A DNA stretch of 64,000 nucleotides from UBA6107 sp964459385 (GTDB taxonomy: Bacteria; Chloroflexota; Anaerolineae; Anaerolineales; Anaerolineaceae). This document shows positions 15,917 through 22,625 of the stretch, piece after piece. Location: positions 248,001 through 312,000 of the forward strand of contig CAYWLG010000002.1 in assembly GCA_964459385.1 (NCBI GenBank), given 5' to 3'. The translations under genes and the position numbers were made by a program. Position 1 is the first letter of the stretch. Every line of letters starts with the position of its first letter. The notes beneath the pieces were generated by a model. The model did not search any database. It was not told the DNA's origin and worked only from the letters and a program-made list of their open reading frames with translations.

Positions 15917-17572
15917 ATGCTTTCGGTTCGCTCGCTCAATAAATCCTTCGGCATTATGCCGGTTCTCAATAACATCAGTTTCACCCTCAAACCTGGCGAA
16001 AAAGCCGGTCTGGTGGGTGTCAATGGCTCCGGCAAAACCACCCTGCTGCGCATCCTCGCCGGTGACGAGAAGGCCGACTCCGGTTCGGTCTCGTTCACCC
16101 CTGCCAGCCTGCGCGTGGGTTATCTTTCGCAGTCGCTGCAGTTTGCCGCGGACGAAACGCTGGGCAGTTACCTGCAAAAGATGAGCGGTGACCTGTCCGG
16201 TCTGAGCGAACGTCTGCAAACCCTGGCAGCACAGTTGGCCGGCAATGCAACGCGCACTGACCTGCAGCTTGAATACGATGCCACGTTGGCCGCCATCGAA
16301 GCCGCCGCCAAAAGCCAGGGCGCTGCCCCTGCCATGCTGGCCGCCTTTGAGCTGGACACCCTCCCTGCCGATCTGCCTGTTGCCGCTCTCAGCGGCGGGC
16401 AAAAGACCCGTCTCGGTCTGGCCGGGATACTGCTCTCGGCCCCACAGTTGCTGCTGCTCGATGAACCCACCAATCACCTCGATTTCGCCATGCTTGAGTG
16501 GCTCGAAAATTGGATCAACCGCTCGCCGGCGGCCATCTTACTGGTCTCGCACGACCGCGTCTTTCTGGATAACACCGTTGAGGCCATCCTAGAACTGGAT
16601 GCGGCCACCCATCAGTTGAAGAGCTACCCCGGCAATTACGCCGCTTACCTCGACGCCAAAGCCGAGGAGCGCGCCCGCCACTGGCAGGAATACGGCGACC
16701 AGCAGGTAGAAATCCAGCGCCTCAAGGCTTCAGCGGCACATTACCGCGAGATCGCCCATTTTCGTAAGGGCGGCAAAGCCGATACCCCAGACAAATTTGC
16801 CAAAGCCTTCTTCGCCAACCGCAGCCTGGCCACCGTCAAACGCGCCAAGAGCGTAGAGAAGCGCATCGAGCACCTGCTCAGCGACGAAAAGATCGACAAG
16901 CCGCGCGATTCATGGCAGATGAAAATGGAATTTGAAGGCACCCCGGCCAGCAGCCGTTTGGTGCTTACTTTAGACCATCTCAGCATTGGTTACGGAGAAA
17001 CTCCCCTGCTCAGTGACCTGCAAGTGGCCATCCGCTACGGCGAACGCGTGGTGCTCATCGGCCCCAACGGCTGCGGCAAATCCACCCTGCTGCGTACCAT
17101 TGCCGGGCGCCTCCCTGCCCTGAACGGCAGCGCGCGCCTGGGGGTCAGCGTGCATCTGGGCTACATGGCTCAGGAACAGGAAGATCTCGACCCCAACCTG
17201 ACCGTGCTCGAAACACTGCAAAAGGCGGCCGCACTCAACGAGACCAATGCCCGCACCCTGCTGCACAAATACCTCTTCAGCGGGGACGAGGCTTTTTTGC
17301 CGCTGAAAAGCTGTTCCTTTGGCATGCGTTCGCGCCTGGCGCTGGCCTGCCTGGTGGCACAGGGCTGTAACTTTTTGCTGCTGGATGAGCCCCTCAACCA
17401 TCTCGACCTGCCCTCGCGCGCCCAGTTTGAAAAGGCCCTCAGCAGCTTTGAAGGCACCATTCTGGCCGTGGTGCACGACCGCTATTTCATGCAGCGCTTC
17501 GCTACACGCATATTTGAGATCAGTGGCAGGGAACTATTGGATTATGAGCCATTGAGAGAAGAGGCGGCATAA
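15917..17572 (+). CDS. ABC-F family ATPase (ribosome-associated, possible resistance factor)
   Basis: A 551-residue protein with two ABC ATPase domains and no membrane segment. Domain 1: Walker A GVNGSGKTT (residues 34-42), signature LSGGQ (159-163), Walker B LLLLDEPTNHLD. A charged helical linker (about 240-330) is the P-site tRNA interaction motif position. Domain 2: Walker A GPNGCGKST (382-390) and Walker B LLLDEPLNHLD, but the signature is CSFGM (466-470) instead of LSGGE, an unusual change. ABC-F proteins act on the ribosome, either in translation quality control or in antibiotic protection. The start is the ATG at 15917 with GAGGTTAC upstream. A leader ORF, an SD-pairing segment and a terminator precede it, which favours an inducible resistance type; this is inference. 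Confidence 0.88.
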   Translation: MLSVRSLNKSFGIMPVLNNISFTLKPGEKAGLVGVNGSGKTTLLRILAGDEKADSGSVSFTPASLRVGYLSQSLQFAADETLGSYLQKMSGDLSGLSERLQTLAAQLAGNATRTDLQLEYDATLAAIEAAAKSQGAAPAMLAAFELDTLPADLPVAALSGGQKTRLGLAGILLSAPQLLLLDEPTNHLDFAMLEWLENWINRSPAAILLVSHDRVFLDNTVEAILELDAATHQLKSYPGNYAAYLDAKAEERARHWQEYGDQQVEIQRLKASAAHYREIAHFRKGGKADTPDKFAKAFFANRSLATVKRAKSVEKRIEHLLSDEKIDKPRDSWQMKMEFEGTPASSRLVLTLDHLSIGYGETPLLSDLQVAIRYGERVVLIGPNGCGKSTLLRTIAGRLPALNGSARLGVSVHLGYMAQEQEDLDPNLTVLETLQKAAALNETNARTLLHKYLFSGDEAFLPLKSCSFGMRSRLALACLVAQGCNFLLLDEPLNHLDLPSRAQFEKALSSFEGTILAVVHDRYFMQRFATRIFEISGRELLDYEPLREEAA

Positions 17573-17630
17573 TATATATCCACAAGTGCGATTCATGATG
17601 GTATTTATGTGGTTGGAATAAAACACGGTA

Positions 17631-17652
17631 GGGGCAAGGCATGCCTTGCCCC
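17631..17652. repeat. 22-bp perfect palindrome (GGGGCAAGGC arm)
   Basis: A perfect palindrome centred on GCATGC with arms GGGGCAAGGC, preceded by GTA. It lies between convergent genes and may end transcription on both strands. Similar GTAGGGGC...GCCCC(TAC) palindromes are common dispersed elements in some Chloroflexota and cyanobacterial genomes. Confidence 0.65.
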
Positions 17653-17685
17653 AACGAGAGATCATAATCAGTTTAACGCAATCCC

Positions 17686-17713
17686 GTAGGGCTGTATCGC
17701 GATACACCCCTAC
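17686..17713. repeat. 28-bp near-perfect palindrome (GTAGGG/CCCTAC arms)
   Basis: GTAGGG and CCCTAC arms, with an inner palindrome TGTATCGCGATACA and one unpaired C on each side. It begins 33 bases after the previous palindrome and shares the GTAGGG opening, so the two look like members of one dispersed repeat family. Confidence 0.65.
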
Positions 17714-17726
17714 CACTCACGGCATA

Positions 17727-18755
17727 TTACCGGTAGATCGCCAGAATATCTTCCAGCACCGCATAACCTGTGGGCAAGCGCCCCGCCCCGGGCCCGATGA
17801 GCGTCACTTCGCCCAGGTAATCGGTGCTGAAATGGATGGCGTTGGTCGCCCCGTTCACCCCCGCCAGCGGATGTGTCAGGGGCAGGCGCTGCAGCTTTAC
17901 CGCCGCTTTGACGCCCTCTTTGGCACGTTCCAGGCTGCCGATCAGCTTCCAGCGCTCCCCGGCAGCTTTAGCTTCTGCCACCTGCTCCACCGTTAATGAA
18001 GTAATGCCCGAGCGGTCTACTTGCTCCATCGTCAGATGAGTGTTCATGAGCAGATCGGCCAGAATCACCACTTTGCCGGCCGCATCGAAGCCTTCCACAT
18101 CGCCGCTGGGGTCGGCTTCGGCGTAGCCCAATTTTTGCGCCTCGGCCAACGCTGAGGCATACGATGCGCCGCTTTCCATCTGTGTCAGGATGTAATTGGT
18201 GGTGCCGTTGAAGATGCCCATCACTTTGTTAATATGCGCCGCTGCCAGGCTCTCACGTCCCAATCGCAGCGCGGGTGTGCCGCTCATCACGGAGCCTTCC
18301 ACCCCAAACTGCACGCCGTTGGCCCTGGCCAGCTCCTGCAGTTCGGCAAAGTGCAGCGCCACCGGCCCTTTGTTGGTGGTGACGGCATGTTTCTTCATGG
18401 CGAAGGCGGCGCGCACGTGATCGGTGGCCGGCTGCCCGGTTTGCAGATCGGTGTACGACATTTCCACGATCACATCGGCGTTGCTCTTAAAGATCAGGGC
18501 AAAGGCATCCCAGCCGGGTTTGGCCTGCGGCAAGCTTTCCAGAGTGCCGTCTCGCCCCACCCGGTCGAGCAGAATGGCCGGGTCCAGGCCCTCGGGGTCG
18601 AAAGCGCTGCCCTTAATGGGATCGCTGATTGCCACGATGCGCAGGTCGAGACCCAGATCGCGCAGGCAATCGTCATGCGATTCTCTGAGAATTTGTGCCA
18701 GCCCCTGCCCCACGTTGCCAAAGCCGATCAGTCCAAGATTTACCCGTTCTGCCAT
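17727..18755 (-). CDS. hom: Homoserine dehydrogenase
   Basis: A 342-residue NAD(P)-dependent enzyme that reduces aspartate semialdehyde to homoserine for Thr, Met and Ile synthesis. The N-terminal Rossmann motif is LGLIGFGNVGQGLA. The catalytic domain has NGTTNYILTQMESG and a later segment EADPSGDVEGFDAAGKVVILADLL, both family signatures. There is no C-terminal ACT domain, so feedback control by threonine may be absent or act elsewhere. The ATG at 18755 is preferred over the adjacent ATG at 18758, because GGAGG stands seven bases before it; the long N-terminal extension is not used. No aspartokinase or threonine synthase gene is adjacent. Confidence 0.94.
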   Translation of the reverse strand: MAERVNLGLIGFGNVGQGLAQILRESHDDCLRDLGLDLRIVAISDPIKGSAFDPEGLDPAILLDRVGRDGTLESLPQAKPGWDAFALIFKSNADVIVEMSYTDLQTGQPATDHVRAAFAMKKHAVTTNKGPVALHFAELQELARANGVQFGVEGSVMSGTPALRLGRESLAAAHINKVMGIFNGTTNYILTQMESGASYASALAEAQKLGYAEADPSGDVEGFDAAGKVVILADLLMNTHLTMEQVDRSGITSLTVEQVAEAKAAGERWKLIGSLERAKEGVKAAVKLQRLPLTHPLAGVNGATNAIHFSTDYLGEVTLIGPGAGRLPTGYAVLEDILAIYR

Positions 18756-18783
18756 CATTCTGCCTCCAAAAAAGGTTGACTGG

Positions 18784-18812
18784 ATTATGCCCGCAAAAGC
18801 CGATTGATGCAA
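18784..18812 (-). promoter_or_regulatory. Promoter of homoserine dehydrogenase
   Basis: On the minus strand, TTGCAT (18812 to 18807), 17-bp spacer and CATAAT (18789 to 18784), 28 bases upstream of the start codon. Confidence 0.6.
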
Positions 18813-18831
18813 GCATGGATCGAGCCTTTTC

Positions 18832-18848
18832 CTTAATGATTAATTAAG
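18832..18848. promoter_or_regulatory. CTTAAT-N5-ATTAAG inverted repeat between divergent promoters
   Basis: Six-base arms around GATTA, seven bases upstream of the -35 of the peroxiredoxin fusion gene and 20 bases upstream of the divergent hom promoter. It is a possible operator, though A/T-rich palindromes also arise by chance. Confidence 0.35.
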
Positions 18849-18854
18849 AATTAT

Positions 18855-18883
18855 TTGATAAAAATCGTCGTAATAGTTATAAT
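18855..18883 (+). promoter_or_regulatory. Promoter of the peroxiredoxin-glutaredoxin gene
   Basis: TTGATA (18855-18860), 17-bp spacer and a perfect TATAAT (18878-18883), followed by AGGAGG ahead of the ATG at 18904. Confidence 0.75.
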
Positions 18884-18903
18884 TTCTTTAGGAGGAACAC
18901 ACT

Positions 18904-19653
18904 ATGGTAATCAACTTGTACACCCCCGCTCCCGATTTTACCCTGCCCTCTCACCTGGACAAATCGGTGACCCTCAGTCAATTAAAAGGCAAGAACGTGG
19001 TTCTGGCCTTCTTCCCGCTCACTTTCACCCCGGTCTGCTCCAGCCAGATTCCGGCCTACGAAGCCGAATTGGCCAAATTCACCGTGCTCGACACCCAGAT
19101 TTTGGCCATCAGTGTAGACAACACTGCCAGTCAAAAGGCCTGGGCCTCCAGCATGGGGGGCATTAACTACCCCATCTTGAGCGATTTCTGGCCGCACGGC
19201 GCCGTGGCACAAAAATACGGCGTTTTACGGGCCGAGGGATACAATGAACGGGCCGTGATCGTCATTGATAAAGAGGGCATCGTACGCTACGCCGATGTGC
19301 ATGACATCGACAGCGCCCCCAGCAATCAGGAGTTGCGCAAGGTACTGCGCGAGATTGACCCCAGCGTACGCAACCGCCCCGAAGAAGAACCGGTCAATGA
19401 CCGCCCCCTGCCGCACGGCGGCGTGGTCATGTACTGCACCCCCTGGTGCCCCGATTGCAAGAAAGCACGTACACTGCTCACCCAAAACAGCATCCCCTTT
19501 ACCGAAGTGGACATATCGAGCAACCAAAAAGCGGCCGCCCAGGTGGAGTTGTGGGCAGGCGGATACCGCACCACCCCCACTTTCGATATTGATGGTACCA
19601 TTCTCGTTGACTATGACGAAAGGGCTTTGAAACAGGTGCTGAAACTGGCATGA
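18904..19653 (+). CDS. Peroxiredoxin-glutaredoxin fusion protein
   Basis: A 249-residue cytoplasmic protein in two parts. Residues 1-155 are an AhpC/TSA peroxiredoxin with the active site PLTFTPVC, Cys45 being the peroxidatic residue. Residues 172-249 are a glutaredoxin/NrdH-like thioredoxin fold with MYCTPWCPDC; Cys182 and Cys185 form the CPDC redox pair and Cys178 lies just before. The fusion should reduce peroxides at Cys45 and be recycled by its own glutaredoxin domain, using glutathione, mycothiol-like thiol or thioredoxin reductase. CPDC is closer to NrdH/mycoredoxin than to CPYC glutaredoxins. AGGAGG precedes the ATG, and the next gene overlaps by four bases. Confidence 0.9.
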   Translation: MVINLYTPAPDFTLPSHLDKSVTLSQLKGKNVVLAFFPLTFTPVCSSQIPAYEAELAKFTVLDTQILAISVDNTASQKAWASSMGGINYPILSDFWPHGAVAQKYGVLRAEGYNERAVIVIDKEGIVRYADVHDIDSAPSNQELRKVLREIDPSVRNRPEEEPVNDRPLPHGGVVMYCTPWCPDCKKARTLLTQNSIPFTEVDISSNQKAAAQVELWAGGYRTTPTFDIDGTILVDYDERALKQVLKLA

Positions 19654-20135
19654 ATCCATCCACACAGGCCAAAACCACTTCCCGGCTGGGACGAATTTTG
19701 TTGATCACGGCCGGCATGCTCTGCCTGGTCGTGGGCACCATCGGCATCTTTTTGCCCATCCTGCCCACGACCGTGTTTTACTTGTTGGCTGCCGCTGCCT
19801 TCGCGCGCAGTTCTGACCGGCTTTACAATTGGATCATGAACCATCGCTTGTTTGGGCGCCTCATCCGCAATTACCGCCTTTATCACGCCGTGCCCATGCA
19901 GACCAAAGTGATTTCGCTGGCCTTTTTGTGGCTGACCATCGGTGCCTCTGCGATCTTCGCGGCGCATCAATGGTGGCTGCGCGCCCTGTTAGTTGTCATT
20001 GCCATTGGGGTGAGCTGGCACATTCTGGCGCTCAAAACGCTCACCACCGAGATGGAAGCCGAGGTCGCCCGCCGCGATTCTGAAGCGAACCGGACGGCTC
20101 ATTCAAGCACAGAAACGATTCAAGAGCCCGACTGA
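19650..20135 (+). CDS. DUF454 (YbaN-like) membrane protein
   Basis: A 161-residue inner-membrane protein with three or four helices. LVVGTIGIFLPILPTTVFYLLAAAAFARSS near the N terminus is the DUF454 signature, and NHRLFGRLIRNYR follows. The hydrophilic C terminus has about 40 residues. Its ATG overlaps the TGA of the peroxiredoxin fusion (ATGA), so the two genes are translationally coupled. Function is unknown; the coupling suggests a link to thiol or peroxide stress, as an inference. Confidence 0.85.
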   Translation: MNPSTQAKTTSRLGRILLITAGMLCLVVGTIGIFLPILPTTVFYLLAAAAFARSSDRLYNWIMNHRLFGRLIRNYRLYHAVPMQTKVISLAFLWLTIGASAIFAAHQWWLRALLVVIAIGVSWHILALKTLTTEMEAEVARRDSEANRTAHSSTETIQEPD

Positions 20136-20168
20136 GCGGCATTGCCCAAATCGTGGTATAACCGACCC

Positions 20169-20603
20169 ATGCCGCCATTTTGGAAAGAAAAGAAACTCGA
20201 AGAAATGACCCCCGCCGAATGGGAGTCACTTTGCGATGGCTGCGCCAAGTGCTGCCTCATCAAGTTCGAGGATGAGGACACCGGCCGCATCTATCACACC
20301 AACGTGGTGTGCGAACTGCTCGATATCTATCATTGCCGCTGCACCCGCTATGCAGAGCGCTCCGTGCTGGTGCCCACCTGCTTGACGCTGAACCCCAAAC
20401 TCATTCACGAATTGAAATGGATGCCCGAGACCTGTGCCTACCGCCTGCTGGCCGAGGGCAAAGACCTGCCCGTCTGGCACCCACTGGTCAGCGGTGACCC
20501 CAAGACCGTGCACAAGGCCGGCATCTCTGTGCGCGGCAAAGTGGTCTCAGCCAAAGATGTAGCCGAAGAAGACCTCTTCGATTATGTCGTGGATGACGAT
20601 TAA
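20169..20603 (+). CDS. YcgN-family cysteine cluster protein (UPF0260)
   Basis: A 144-residue cytoplasmic protein with a strong match to YcgN. EWESLCDGCAKCCLIKFEDEDTG at about residues 17-39 holds the first cysteine group, then VCELLDIYHCRCTRY and CAYRLLAEGKDLPVWHPL complete the pattern of conserved Cys that may bind a metal or iron-sulfur cluster. Length is as expected for the family. The start is the ATG at 20169, where the family homology begins; no clear ribosome site is seen. It lies 33 bases after the DUF454 gene and is probably in that operon. Biochemical function is unknown. Confidence 0.88.
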   Translation: MPPFWKEKKLEEMTPAEWESLCDGCAKCCLIKFEDEDTGRIYHTNVVCELLDIYHCRCTRYAERSVLVPTCLTLNPKLIHELKWMPETCAYRLLAEGKDLPVWHPLVSGDPKTVHKAGISVRGKVVSAKDVAEEDLFDYVVDDD

Positions 20604-20641
20604 CTTTTCCCCCTGCAAACATTCCAATTCACTCTGACAAT

Positions 20642-21388
20642 TTAGCCGCGATCTGCTTGGCCACCGTTCAACAGTGCCTGGATCGGACGCATCACTTCTT
20701 GCCGCGCCCACAGGTCCAATTCAGCTTTAGAAAGACCGTCTGGCGGGTTTAGTTTCCACGGCCGGCCAAAAGATACGTACAGCGCCCCGTTCGCTTCATA
20801 AACGGCAGCCGGCAGCAGGGTCACACCCATTTGCTGCAAATGGAGCACAAACCGACCCACCCCCGCGGGCGGCAGGCGCAAGTGGCCGTCCTGAGAATCC
20901 ATTCCTTCTGGCGTCAGCCCCAGAATCGAGTCGGGGTGAAGGCGCAAGCGCTCGATCACGCCGCGCACCCCGGCACTTCTGCTCTGTGGGGTGGAATGGC
21001 CGGGTGTCATGGTGGGCATGGGAGAAAAATCATAGGCAAGGGTAATGCTCTTCAACACAAAACGCATGAGCGGCCGCAGCAAAAAAGCCAGTGGGTTCCC
21101 TTCAAACAGCCATTCATTCGACAGGATCCAGTGCACTTCGCCGCTAAAAACGGCGGAAATGGCCAGCGCGATCCAGGCCGTGTTGAACCCTTCTCGATGA
21201 AAATGGTTAGCGGTGATCAGAAGCGGGCGCTCCGCAGGCAGGTTCCCCAACCCCTCATAAAGAATGGCCGGGCGAACCTGACCGCACAGGCGCACCGAAT
21301 CGTCATGAAAAGATCGCTTGCGGCCAAAAAGCCGCGCCAGCAGGGTCTTCAAAACAGTGGGGTTTATATCCGGGTAATTTGGGGGCAC
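20642..21388 (-). CDS. Divergent PlsC-like acyltransferase family protein
   Basis: A 248-residue protein resembling lysophospholipid/1-acylglycerol-phosphate acyltransferases. NHFHREGFNTAW sits where the catalytic H-x4-D box is expected, though the Asp is replaced (H-F-H-R-E-G). LGLTPEGMDS is the counterpart of the FPEGTRS box. No strong membrane anchor is evident. Because the catalytic Asp is not clearly present, activity is uncertain. The start is GTG at 21388 without a strong ribosome site. It is convergent with the YcgN gene and divergent from fba. Confidence 0.65.
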   Translation of the reverse strand: MPPNYPDINPTVLKTLLARLFGRKRSFHDDSVRLCGQVRPAILYEGLGNLPAERPLLITANHFHREGFNTAWIALAISAVFSGEVHWILSNEWLFEGNPLAFLLRPLMRFVLKSITLAYDFSPMPTMTPGHSTPQSRSAGVRGVIERLRLHPDSILGLTPEGMDSQDGHLRLPPAGVGRFVLHLQQMGVTLLPAAVYEANGALYVSFGRPWKLNPPDGLSKAELDLWARQEVMRPIQALLNGGQADRG

Positions 21389-21508
21389 AGAACAATTTTA
21401 GCAGCAGTTGGGCCAGGCGGCCTTCTTCTGCCAAGGGGCATTTTCCCGGCCAAACTCAGCCGGCAAGCTTCCTCAAAAGCTCTTTGATCCCAAGATCGGC
21501 TGAAAAAT

Positions 21509-21537
21509 TTTCCATCTCAGGCCTAACAGAGTATAAT
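21509..21537 (+). promoter_or_regulatory. Promoter of fba
   Basis: TTTCCA (21509-21514), 17-bp spacer and TATAAT (21532-21537). The ATG at 21600 follows AAGGAGAACGCC. Confidence 0.6.
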
Positions 21538-21599
21538 TATCCTGAATTTGTCTATATCAGTCCTCCCCTCGAGGGAGATAAATATATAAGGAGAACGCC

Positions 21600-22547
21600 A
21601 TGATCGTTACAACCAAGAAATTATTTGAAGCAGCTTATGGTAAGTATGCAATTGGTGCCTACAACATCAATAACCTCGAACAAATAATGGGGTTGTTCCG
21701 GGGTAACCTCGATAGTGAAGCCCCCTTCATTATCCAGATCAGCAAAGGGGCCCGTGCTTACACCGATAAGATCATGCTCGAAGGCCTCATCCGCAGTGCC
21801 GACCAGGTCTTCCCCTCGGCCATTTTTGCCGTCCATCTCGATCATGGAGACGAAGAATCCTGCTATGACTGTATCAACAGTGGCTTCTATTCATCGGTCA
21901 TGATCGACGCCTCCGCCGAACCCTTTGAGAAGAACGTCGAGATCACCAAACGTGTGGTCGAGGCCGCTCACAAAAAGGGTATCGTCGTCGAAGCCGAACT
22001 CGGCCAGTTGGGTGGCGTAGAAGAACACGTCAAAGTGGACGAAGCCAATGCCAAACTCACCGATCCTGCCCAGGCCAAGAAGTTCGTCGAACTCACCGGC
22101 TGCGATTCCCTCGCCTGCGCCATCGGCACCAGTCACGGGGCCTTCAAGTTCAGTGGCTCACAGGGCCTGCACTTCGACGTCCTCGCCGAGATTCAGAAGA
22201 ACCTGCCCGGTTTTCCGCTGGTCATGCACGGCTCCAGCTCCGTCCCACAAGAAGAGGTCGCCCGCATCAATGCTGCCGGTGGTAACCTCAAGGGCGCCAA
22301 GGGTGTGGATGCCGATCAGTTCCTGCCCGCTGCCAAGCTCGGCGTCACCAAGATCAATATCGACACCGACGGCCGTCTGGTCTGGACGCGCGTACACCGC
22401 GAATACTTCAATGAGCACCCCGAAAACTTCGACCTGCGCCCAGTTGGCAAGATCTTCATGAGCGAATATGCCAAATTCATCGCCGCCAAAAACGTCAAAC
22501 TCGGCTCTGCCGGTCAGCTTGAAATAGTACGCAAACTGCTTGTGTAA
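21600..22547 (+). CDS. fba: Class II fructose-bisphosphate aldolase
   Basis: A 315-residue zinc aldolase of the class IIB (GatY/FbaA-like) group, acting in glycolysis and gluconeogenesis on fructose 1,6-bisphosphate. Zinc ligands visible are His82 (LDHGD, with Asp81 as catalytic acid), His179 (IGTSHGAFKF) and His210 (VMHGSS); VEAELGQLGG holds the conserved Glu. NIDTDGRLVWT is the C-terminal phosphate-binding signature. Tagatose-bisphosphate aldolase cannot be fully excluded by sequence alone. It has its own promoter and a strong terminator, so it is monocistronic. Confidence 0.93.
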   Translation: MIVTTKKLFEAAYGKYAIGAYNINNLEQIMGLFRGNLDSEAPFIIQISKGARAYTDKIMLEGLIRSADQVFPSAIFAVHLDHGDEESCYDCINSGFYSSVMIDASAEPFEKNVEITKRVVEAAHKKGIVVEAELGQLGGVEEHVKVDEANAKLTDPAQAKKFVELTGCDSLACAIGTSHGAFKFSGSQGLHFDVLAEIQKNLPGFPLVMHGSSSVPQEEVARINAAGGNLKGAKGVDADQFLPAAKLGVTKINIDTDGRLVWTRVHREYFNEHPENFDLRPVGKIFMSEYAKFIAAKNVKLGSAGQLEIVRKLLV

Positions 22548-22569
22548 TTGACTTAGTCAAAAAAGAAAA

Positions 22570-22604
22570 AGGCTGTCTGAAAAGTTTTCAGGCAGCCTCT
22601 TTTA
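22570..22604 (+). terminator. Intrinsic terminator of fba
   Basis: AGGCTGTCTGAAAA pairs with TTTTCAGGCAGCCT with one mismatch, followed by CTTTTATT. It also faces the convergent membrane protein gene and may work on both strands. Confidence 0.8.
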
Positions 22605-22625
22605 TTACTGATCAATCCGCAAAAA

